DNA of 64,000 bases from Lateolabrax maculatus (Eukaryota > Chordata > Actinopteri > Acropomatiformes > Lateolabracidae). The notes beneath the pieces were generated by a model, which was given only the letters and a program-made list of their open reading frames with translations, had not been told where the DNA came from and did no database searches. Shown here piece by piece: positions 55,901 through 64,000 of the stretch; positions within the stretch are counted from its first letter, which is position 1, and each line of letters starts with the position of its first letter. The position numbers were made by a program, and so were the translations under genes. The stretch covers positions 1,737,001 to 1,801,000 of the forward strand of contig CM062212.1 in NCBI GenBank assembly GCA_031216445.1, given 5' to 3'.

Positions 55901-58900
55901 CTTTCTGGCCACAGCACAGAAAGGGGGATAATGAAAACCTCAGTACCAGCATGATGCAGAGGTGGAATCCAGATGTCAGACTCATCTGCCTGCTGGAAGC
56001 AAGTTAGGACAAATCTGCAGAGATCACACACACAGCTCAGTAATGTTCCTGCAGCCCTGAAAAACACACAGCAGCACGATCCTTTGCTGCATGCGATGAG
56101 TAGGAATCTGATAAAAATCAACGATTAAAAGCTTCATTGCCCTTGAAAAAAATACACGTTTTTCAGAGACGTGTTTATTTGTCTGGTTGGAGGCATCAGA
56201 TAAGATCCACAGAGAGCATCAAGGTTCTGGATGATGGTTCTGATAGGAAGACGAATCGTGCCACCGAGTCCTTGCAGCACAACCCCGACGGACTGAAGAC
56301 CTTCAGCTTCTGAGCTGCAGGAGAATTTAAGTCCTGATGTTTGGACTTTTTATGTGATTACAGGATATTTCACATGATTCTGACGACGTTTTAGTGTTTT
56401 GCTGTTTTTGTAGAAAACGTGGATGTTCTTTGGGAAAATGTGTGCAGTTTTTTTATCACCACTGTGGGGTCACCAAAGTCAGAAATGTTCAGCTTCTACA
56501 CATGTTCAGCTGCTACACATACTTTAAATACTCCTGTGTATGTAAATGTTCCATTTAAATAAAGCTTTAAGGCCAAGAACAAAAAAACACTTTAAGGCCA
56601 TTTGGTCTTGCTTTTCTATGGGTCCTGGTTGTCTAACTGGACCTGATGTGTTATCTGAAACCTGCCTCACGCTCTAATCAAAGCAGGTTAAAACAAACCA
56701 TCCAGATGACGGAGATGACAAAAAACAATAAACCGTTACGTCAGAGAATCTCTCACATCTGCTCCGCACGCTCCATAAAACTTTAAATACTAGTCTGAAT
56801 ACGGAACAAGGCTTCAGTGCACCTCATTCACCTCCGCTGGGTCTCCTATCTCCGCTCAGCTCGTAGCAACGTCCCTCAAATCTTATTCGCTGCTTTTTTT
56901 TTTTTTTTTTTTGTGAAAGTTTGCTGAGTGTGCACTGTTTGACTGGAGTCGACCTGCTCAATGCACAAATCCAGCTCAAAAGAGACTTGAATGAATGTGA
57001 AAAACAAGCCTTTTTGCAGATTGTTCAGTTTAAAGAGCTGCTGATTCATTTTATGTTTTTTTACCGAACAGCTTATCCTGACTGTAGTCTGGTCGCCTCC
57101 TGCTCTGATAACACATTCCTGTAGGCTGCAGTCAGCGTGCAGATTCGCTGCAGGTGATATCATGAATGAATGGATCGACCCTGAGCACAGAGGGTGATGT
57201 CACTCCCAGCAGAGATGCTGCCTGACGATTAGACGCTCCGTTTGCATGAACATTACTGTCACGGGCAAATACAACTACACAAGAGAAGTTTGAAACCTGC
57301 ACCATCAGTATTTTACTCCTAAACTTAACATCTACCCAGTAAACACTAAAGAACACATTTACAGACAATGATACATACAGGATGGCAGAAAGACGCTCAC
57401 AGTAAACTGTTTTGTTTTAATAATACAAAGTGACTAAATAAAGTAAAGGCTGTAATTTCAGTGGCTTTCGAGGAGTCATGTTTATACCACAGCAAAGCAT
57501 TTTGCAAAAAAAAGGAACTGTGTTTTAGATATTATTTTTTTCTTCTTACACTCCAGACTTTTGTCGGTGTCAAATTCTTTGTTGTTGTAAGGTCAGGCGT
57601 TTCAAATTCAATGTAACTTGGACAAATACATTAATGCAGATTTGATGTTCACTGTGATGAATTAATCAACTACCGCACATCACCAGCTCATCTGTCTCTC
57701 TTGGCTGTTTCGTGGTTTATCAGATGCTTGTAGCTACAACGCTGATGAGAGAGTGAATCAAAACAGTGAAGCTGCAGGAAAATAAAACAAACTATGAGCT
57801 GAAAGACACTAAAACGCTTTTACCTTTTGACAGCTAACTTATGTTCAGTATGAACTTTGCTTCAAAACATTTCCTTATTATGTTAACACAATCCAAGCTG
57901 CATGATGTTTCTCTCAACATATTTGCTGGAAATTAGTAGTAACTTTAAGGAGACACAGGACACACAACAGCCACATCGACTCTGATTTGTGAGCTTCTTC
58001 TTATGGGACGGCGACTTGTCAGAGCTAGGCCACCCCGAGGCCCCTGATCCCAGTCTGGTAGGGGTTGGTGTGGTTTGAGAAGTTGCGATTTTAACCAGCA
58101 AACCATGTCTGTCTTCAGAAAAATGTAGGTTTGATTCTCTGTAATTTCACAGTGGTGGACAGTTCTGATTCAAGTTAAAGTGCTGCCTGAAAAAAAAAAA
58201 ATCCCATTTTTATCCCCTAAACAGTCAACAACAAATGTGCCTCCTCGGTGTCAAAGCGTTCCTGTTGACTCGTCTGTGCAGAATGTTAATAAGGACGGTA
58301 ATTATTGGGACTATAATTAGCTGCAGATCAGCATCTCCCGGTCTGATGTGTTTGCTGTGGGCTCAGTTTTATGAGTGTTTGGGGCTCTCTTCTCCCTCTC
58401 CGACAGGCTTCTGTCAGCACCGAGGCTATGAATAGAGCCGAACAGAGAGAGGCTTTCTGCAGAGCCGTCATCTGCCAACGACGTTATAATGACGGATAAT
58501 CTGCTCTGAGAGCGAGCAATCAGAGGAGTATTGTGCATTTACAAGTTACGGCTGCACTGAAAATTTTTATATGAAAATCTACTCATTGGTATTAATCACA
58601 GAGGAGTAGGGGTGGGGGGAGGGGAGGGGGATGGATTCTTAGATGCATCGCAAATCTTAAAAGATTATGTATCGATGCATACCCAGCTCGCAAAATTTGG
58701 TTCCCCCGAACGTTCCCTAGATGGCAAGTTTTCCTGACGGAAACGTTCACAGAACGCTGTGGGAGGGTTACCTAAAAGGCTACCAGCAGGGAGCCTCAGG
58801 GGAACTTTATTAACCCCCCAAAAAATGTTACTTTATGTGGTTAGTAGAAGGTTTTGGGGATGTTACGTTAAACAGAAACATTTGTGGGAGGGTTACCAAA

Positions 58901-61900
58901 TAAACCCTTGGCTTCTATGAAGTTGAAGGAAAAAGGGACCGGACAGGAGTCACACTGTACGCAAGTTGTGTATTAATAAAAGATAATGGAAGTAAATCCT
59001 TCTGTTTAATTTAATTATGGATCAAGTACAAGTTTTTTAAAAGTAGCAAGTAGTCACACAGTGAGAAAAATAACTCCTGTATAGAAATAAAAAATGTTGC
59101 TGCATCAAAATGCATCAATTGTTTTATAATTGCATTGCAGCCCTCTGAGTGCCCAGAGGTTCCCACCCCTACAGAGGAGTGTGAAACCCCCTAACTGAGA
59201 CATCCAATCTGTTTAAATTAGATTCTGGACTAATCTCATGCAGGAAGACTTTTACCTCATTAAGATCATTGAGGTCAGGATAAACTCAAAAACTTGGTTG
59301 CTTTGTTCACAACTTTGATCCAGACTGAGATAACTCAACATCCAATGGATGGATTCTGTGCCGACATTCGTGTTCCCCAGAGGACGAATCCTAGAGACTT
59401 TGGTGATTGCTTGGTTTTTCCTCTAGCGCCATCATGAGGTTGACATTTGTGGCTTTTGAGTGAAATATCTAAACAACTACTGGATGGATTGTCATTATAT
59501 TTACTTCAGACATTCATGTTCCCCATAGGATGAATTGTAATATTATTTGGTGACCCTGACTTTACATCTAGCCCCTTCATCAGGTCAATATTTAAATCTG
59601 TCCAATAGTTTATGACCAATTTCCTGCAAAACCCTTGACATTACCAGCAGGATCAGCTGGAGGTCAGTAGGCTTCACCCTCTGGGCACCATGCAACATTT
59701 CATGACAATCCATCCAAAAGTTGTTGAGATATTTTAGTCTCGACCAAAGTGGTGGTTTGTTTTCCAAAATGTGGCCGTTTGTTACTCCTTTTCTCTGGCC
59801 AGCAGTGGGAGGGTTTGATGGGGCGGGAGTGGACATGGGGATAATGGGGGTATGTTTTTGTGCTGTTGCTCTTCTCTGCTTTTACTTTTGAGCATCAATA
59901 AAAAAAATTAAAAATATAAGAAAATATATAAAAATGTAATTGTTGTTCCAGCATTTTTGTATTATTTTGTATTAAAGTATAAATTTGTATTATTTGGGTA
60001 AAGATGGCTCCCATGGATACATGCTTTTTAATTTCTACAATAAATGGCATCAACATATTGATTCAAAACCACAAGCCTCGTCACTGGAAACGAATGGAAG
60101 ATATCTTAAAGCTTTTATCCAGTGAGAGTTTAAATTTGTGCAGCAGGAGATGCGATTTCTGTCTGTAATCTCGGAAATTCAGGCATCCAACAAAAGTTCA
60201 AGGATCTGAGCCACAAAACATAGGCAATTAATGTAAAAGTGCTCTTGCATCTTGGTGATATTTATGTATAACATGTATTTGGAGTAATGAAGAGCAGTGA
60301 TAGAAAGCCCCTGCATCTGTAAGCTCTTTGCACTGCTCATATTTGGCTCATTTAGGAGCCTCTGCAATGCAAACCACAGGCCTCCTCTGCTGTCTGAAGC
60401 TATGATCTCACACACATACAATTTAGCCACTATGGAGAATTTATATCCACGTCCTTTCCCTTTGCACGATACAGGGGGATTATAATGAGAAAGGCTGTGC
60501 AAGTCTGGCATTGTCCTCTCCAAAACAAAAAAAAAACCTCTCGCTTTGCATTGTTGCCGTGTTTCTATGGAAACACTGCTGGCTGCAAGACGGACAGGAG
60601 ACAATTAGGTCAAACTGGAGCAACATTTTAGGAAAAGGATAATTAAAAAAAAAAAGAAATGTTTGGACTTCATGAAGTGGCTTCATGTGTTATGTCATAC
60701 CTGTGCCCAGTCGTCCCTCCTCCCCAGAGGGAGAACAAAACAGGGAGAAAGAAGAGGAAGAGCTTGTTGAAAGCCTCCCCCCGCCAGTTTCAACCCCTCC
60801 TCCTCAGTGTCCAAACAAGGGCAGGGCCTCTGTGGCCATATATATGTATAAAGGGGTGGGTGACATCACCAGCCAGCGGATCGGTGCTGTTTAGTACAAC
60901 ATCCACCTTTTTCATTGTCCACTGATGACATGTTAGGAATGTGATGGCTAATTCCCCACGGAGTCTGGGCCCCTCCTTCCTTCCCTCTCTGACCCCGTGA
61001 GAGACTCAGCGGCAGTTTGGCTCCTGCTCAGCTTTAAAAACACACTCTGACATGGATCAACCTGCCCTGCATCCAAACTTGTTGGTAAGTTGAACAGAGT
61101 TTCAGGGGGAAGAAAGACGTTTTTGACACCGGAGGAGCAGCCTGTAAAGTTCTGGAGGCTGTGAGCTGAATTTGAGGATTTGTTTTTTGCAGAACACTTG
61201 CTGTGCAGTGCTGTTTATGCATTCGAGTGTCTGATGTGAGTGTGCATGAGACCCATACGAAGGGGAAACTGCAGCAGACACACACAGACTCCCGCAGAGA
61301 TTAGTTAAACATCTACCAACAGGACATTAACTCAGGTTGAATTCTCAGGATTTTGTTGGCAGCTTTGCAGTGCCTCTTACCGTTGCTTTATCCCAGTGGT
61401 TTGATGTGTTAGTGCAAGTTTAAGTTCTCAGTCATACAGGTAGGGTAAGATATCTAAACGTTGTATGTCAGGGCAACTGGATTTAACTTTTTCTTATTCT
61501 TTGTCTTCATACGTTGTCTTCAGACAGAAAGCAAAGTTTAGTGGTGGCACATTTCCCTACGAAGTCAATGGAAAGACAAACAAATGAATGCGACTGAATG
61601 CAAATTCATCCAGGATGCAAAGTGAGCAACTTAAGACTCCTGAAAATCTTGTTTTTGCTGACCTCCAGTAGTTTAACTTCTCACCTTGCTGCAGTGATGC
61701 ACAGGTGCACTGCAGGACTGCAACACATCACTGTTGGGTGTGGTAACAGGTGTAACAGGCTCGAAAGTTTCAACCAGAGAAATCAGCAAAAAGTTAAAGT
61801 TACTCTTTAAGAACAGAAGGCAGATTTAAGAATTGCAGTAACTTAAAGCGTGTGTTTCAAACACAGATCATAAACCAGCATCTGAAACCCCCCCCACACA

Positions 61901-64000
61901 CACCTTTCTGATGTTGGAACAAGGGGCAGCCCGACATTTTTCGTAACTTTTCAGGTCAATCTGACATTCCCACCCACTTCACACAGTAGCGACAGTAACC
62001 AGGTGGGTGTAGGTGGGAAAGAAGGCAGCATTTTAGAGCTCTTTTTCTTTTCATTCATGTTCAAAATGAGTGTAACACCATGCATGTTTGCATATTACAG
62101 AGTTGTTTCAGCACTTGTGACAGTGATGTTGGTTGAACAATAACTCTTCTTTTCATAACTAATAGGATATTTACCAGTGTTAGTCAAATTATTGATTTTT
62201 GACAAGCTGGACAAAAAAACAACTTTTTGACTATCATGACACCCATATAAATAAAGTTCTATTAAGGATATTGTCAGCCTTCTGTTCCCTCAACTGAACT
62301 CTAGACGGGACAGTGTAAGCTCTGTCGGAGAGAATCACAAGTGTTCAGGCCCTTATCGGTCTTTTTTAAATTTCCTTTGTTCCTTCGCTTATCCTGCTGC
62401 TGCCTTTTATTCTGCTTGCCTGCCTTCCCATCCAGGATCAGGGGCTTAATGCTCTCATTCTCAGTCTGGTCTGGCTCTTTCAGAGATGTGCACCATCTTC
62501 CCCAATCCGATACAGGAATACGGGAAACTGTAGTTGACAGGGTGGTTATTTTAATGTGGTCACAAGATACTGTACGGCACCAGGTGTCATCGGAGGAGCT
62601 GCAATGTCACATGAGGATACAGGGGTGCTTGATAGTAATTGACTATTTCTTTTCTGCATCGTTATTCCTGTTTGTAAGTTTACTTTTAAACATTTTGATG
62701 TAAATTAATTCAGGATGGGTGTCATTTGCATTGAAACAATGTTCTGTAAAAAATGTATTTATTAACACCCATCTTGTATGTCTGTTTCTTAGACTGAAAA
62801 GGCTGTTGGAGCAGGAGAAGGCCTACCAGGCTCGTAAGGACAAGGACCACAGCAGGAGGTTGGAGAAGGTCAGAGCGGAGCTGGTTAAGCTCAAGTCCTT
62901 TGCCCTGATGTTGGTAGACGAGCGGCAGCTGCATATTGAGCAGATCGACCAACAGAGCCAAAAGGTCCAGGACCTCACTCAGAAGCTGCAGGAGAAAGAG
63001 CAGCGTTTGGCGTCAGTAACCGACACCGCCAAGGAGGACGGACAGAAGGTCCTCAAGCTGGAGGCCGAGCTGGAGCATAGAGCGGCCAAGTTTGCACAGG
63101 AACACGAGGAGATGACCGCCAAACTGGCCAAAGAAGAGTCCCAAAGCCGACAGCTTAGGCTTAAACTGGCCGGACTGGCACACAAGATCGAAGAGCTGGA
63201 AGAGAGCAACAAGGTGCTACATAGATCAGAGGAGGACCTGCAGGAGATGAGGGAGAAGATCAGCAAAGGGGAGTGCGGGGATTCGTCTCTCATGGCCGAG
63301 TTGGAGAATCTGCGGAAGAGAGTGCTGGAGATGGAGGGCAAGGACGAGGAGATAACCAAAACAGAGACTCAGTGCAGGGAGCTGAGGAAGAAGCTGCAGG
63401 ATGAGGAGAACCACAGCAAGGAGCTGAGGTTGGAGGTGGACAAACTGCAGAAGAGAATGGTTGAACTGGAAAAACTGGAGGGGGCTTTCAATAGGAGCAA
63501 GACAGAGTGCTGTCAGCTTCATACAAACCTGGAAAAAGAAAAACGTGTTGTGAAAGATTTGGCCAGTGAGCTGGAGACAGTGAAAACCCAGTTGAAAGAA
63601 CTAGAGTGCTCAGAGTCAAAGTTTGAAAAGGCAGAAATGGTCCTCAAAGACGATCTTATGAAGTTGAAGTCCTTTACAGTTATACTGGTAGATGACAGAA
63701 AAAACATGGCAGAGAGACTTAAACAGGAAGAACAGAAAAGTGATGATTTAAGTAAGATGTTCAAAGCAGAGCAGGGCAAGGTTACAGAGGTCACAGAGAA
63801 GCTGATTGAGGAGAGCAAAAAACTTCTCAAATTCAAGTCAGAAATGGAGGTCAAAGTGACAACTCTCACTAAAGAGAAAGATGAGCTAAAATCTAAACTT
63901 GCAAGTGAAGAGGAAAAGTGTAGGGAGCTGAATACCAAGCTTAGTGGTATGAAAATAAGAATGGACGGACTTGAGGAGACAGAGAGGGAAATGCAGAGAA
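50663..64000 (+). CDS. filip1: FILIP1, filamin-A-interacting protein 1 (5' part, exons 2-5, aa 1-604; runs off the window)
   Basis: FILIP1 binds filamin A and promotes its turnover, and so controls cell migration and actin organisation, notably in cortical neurons and muscle. Coding exons at 50663-50917, 53625-53795, 54847-55025 and 62793 onward join in frame, and no stop occurs to the edge. It begins MRSRNCAVEGPEDGHI, and residues from about 65 to 250 match the CortBP2/NAVIP N-terminal family (SKKDLLHLLGIMEGEVQ, EALEAHYGSS, QKETYRRMLEQLLLAEKCH). From about 200 on it is continuous coiled coil. The start MRSRN-xxx-GHI and ENLRKRVLEMEGKDEEITKT fit FILIP1 better than FILIP1L. Human FILIP1 is 1213 residues as I recall, so about half is here. 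The neighbour SENP6 in divergent orientation supports the call. Confidence 0.96.
52230..52570 (-). repeat. Interspersed repeat, partner of 41.32-41.6 kb
   Basis: It is purine-rich on the plus strand with GGACCCAGATGCAGATAGA, GACTTCCAGGCAAGTACAGG and GGAAACAGGTGAGCAGGTGG. It is a recognisable teleost repeat, name unknown. Confidence 0.65.
52838..52917. repeat. TG microsatellite
   Basis: A (TG)n tract of about 80 bp with one GCGCG interruption. It explains the poly-TH and poly-VC frames on both strands. Confidence 0.97.
53540..53565. repeat. Poly-C tract before FILIP1 exon 3
   Basis: A run of about 25 C lies some 60 bp upstream of the exon 3 acceptor. Confidence 0.95.
53625..53795 (+). CDS. 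filip1: FILIP1 exon 3 (aa 86-142)
   Basis: It reads AREDIIGLLRSDRTRPEALE, then AHYGSSGPTKPLQALQRDG and EDVYEKPMAE. The acceptor is gtctcctcag and the donor gtgagg, phase 0 at both ends. Confidence 0.97.
53796..54846 (+). other. FILIP1 intron 3
   Basis: This is AT-rich, with a possible reverse AAGTA-family fragment at 54250-54310 (ACTCAAGTACAAGAACCCC, TTCCACCACTGCAGAG). Nothing else is recognised. Confidence 0.6.
54847..55025 (+). CDS. filip1: FILIP1 exon 4 (aa 143-201)
   Basis: It reads LDRLEDKQKETYRRMLEQLL, then LAEKCHRRTVMEL and NKSDDFTNLLEQERE. It is almost identical to human FILIP1. The acceptor is ccccccgtcag and the donor gtgagg, ending two bases into Arg202. Confidence 0.98.
55040..55400 (+). 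repeat. Interspersed repeat, copy 2
   Basis: Its first part (55068-55136, CTCTCAGTACTTTCTGACTT, CCTGTCTGTGG) matches 1095-1148. The rest (CACCTCACAAATATACGGTT, TTTTCAGCGGCGGATTAATT, AATAAACTACAGTGTGTGTG) matches 24812-25030. It includes a TG tract at 55302-55325. Confidence 0.75.
58607..59171. mobile_element. hAT-like MITE (565 bp) with perfect 8-bp target duplication
   Basis: The ends are TAGGGGTGGG (58607 on) and, in reverse, TAGGGGTGGGAACCT (59171 back). Flanking cagaggag is identical at 58599-58606 and 59172-59179. The interior has GATGCATCG and TGCATCAATTG segments typical of fish hAT MITEs and an apparently foreign middle section (58690-58930). No transposase is seen. Confidence 0.85.
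59290..59780 (+). repeat. Interspersed repeat (CCCCAGAGGATGAA family), longest copy
   Basis: Consecutive units read TTCGTGTTCCCCAGAGGACG, CTCTAGCGCCATCATGAGGT and TTCATGTTCCCCATAGGATG. A reverse-oriented part (CACCCTCTGGGCACCATGC) follows, so the copy has an inverted tail. Confidence 0.7.
60836..61083 (+). promoter_or_regulatory. filip1: Possible internal FILIP1 promoter and alternative first exon
   Basis: A TATA-like box (TATATATGTATAAAGGGG, about 60839-60856) precedes gene-like sequence ending CATCCAAACTTGTTG|gtaagt, a consensus donor at 61083/61084. The next acceptor is FILIP1 exon 5. An ATG at 61051 is out of frame with exon 5, so a transcript from here would start inside exon 5, for example at Met241. 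A short FILIP form is known in rodents. The link is inference. Confidence 0.4.
62793..64000 (+). CDS. filip1: FILIP1 exon 5, open at the window edge (aa 202-604)
   Basis: The acceptor is tctgtttcttag. It reads LKRLLEQEKAYQARKDKDHS onward as an uninterrupted coiled coil over 1208 nt. It contains two related 14-residue motifs: KLKSFALMLVDERQ at 234-247 and KLKSFTVILVDDRK at 492-505. The large size agrees with the single big FILIP1 exon of other vertebrates. Confidence 0.97.

Larger units (their letters stand above)
55026..62792 (+). other. FILIP1 intron 4 (7.8 kb)
   Basis: It holds the repeat at 55.04-55.4 kb, a T tract at 56894-56912, a hAT-like element at 58607-59171, a repeat at 59290-59780, and a possible internal promoter and exon at 60.84-61.08 kb. 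I see nothing in 55.4-58.5 kb or 61.3-62.7 kb beyond AT-rich DNA and short frames. Confidence 0.6.

Noticed and set aside
61051..61083. ATG at 61051 (MDQPALHPNLL) as an alternative FILIP1 N terminus
   Set aside because: Splicing from its donor to exon 5 puts the frame out and meets a stop after about 14 codons, so it cannot be a simple alternative start.
62979..63938. Minus-strand Ser/Leu-rich frames at the right edge
   Set aside because: They are antisense shadows of the FILIP1 coiled-coil exon.

Overview
The window is vertebrate nuclear DNA, and most likely from a ray-finned (percomorph-type) fish. It has GT-AG introns, CpG-poor AT-rich intergenic DNA, abundant CA/TG microsatellites, long C homopolymers and many short interspersed repeats of kinds I recognise from teleost genomes. 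Two protein-coding genes are certain, and both can be read exon by exon. I cannot name the species.

Region 1 (about 2.2-26.5 kb, minus strand) is a complete SENP6-type SUMO protease gene. I joined 23 coding exons (ATG at 26386-26388, stop at 2358-2360). Every junction keeps frame, giving 3333 nt and 1110 residues against 1112 for human SENP6 as I recall it. The catalytic triad (His800, Asp966, Cys1019), a SUMO-interaction motif and the acidic insertion that splits the catalytic domain are all present. A CpG island surrounds exon 1. Several introns carry non-autonomous DNA transposons with intact terminal inverted repeats and 8-bp target duplications.

Region 2 (about 26.5-50.6 kb) holds no complete recognised gene. 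It contains interspersed repeats, a LINE remnant, a fold-back element, microsatellites, a probable non-coding first exon of FILIP1 ending at 32957, two perfect CArG boxes, and two unexplained exon-like segments on the minus strand at 29.9-30.5 kb.

Region 3 (50.66 kb to the right edge, plus strand) is the 5' half of FILIP1, the filamin-A-interacting coiled-coil protein. Four coding exons give residues 1-604, and the large fifth exon runs off the window. A second promoter and first exon may lie at 60.84-61.08 kb inside intron 4.

The two genes are divergently transcribed, as SENP6 and FILIP1 are side by side on human 6q14, so this is conserved vertebrate microsynteny. Their functions are unrelated as far as known: SUMO-chain editing in the nucleus versus filamin and actin regulation. 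The intergenic and intronic DNA is mostly repeat-derived. The observations most worth a second look are the exon-like segments at 30 kb, the possible internal FILIP1 promoter, the cysteine motif in SENP6, and the dated-looking hAT insertions.
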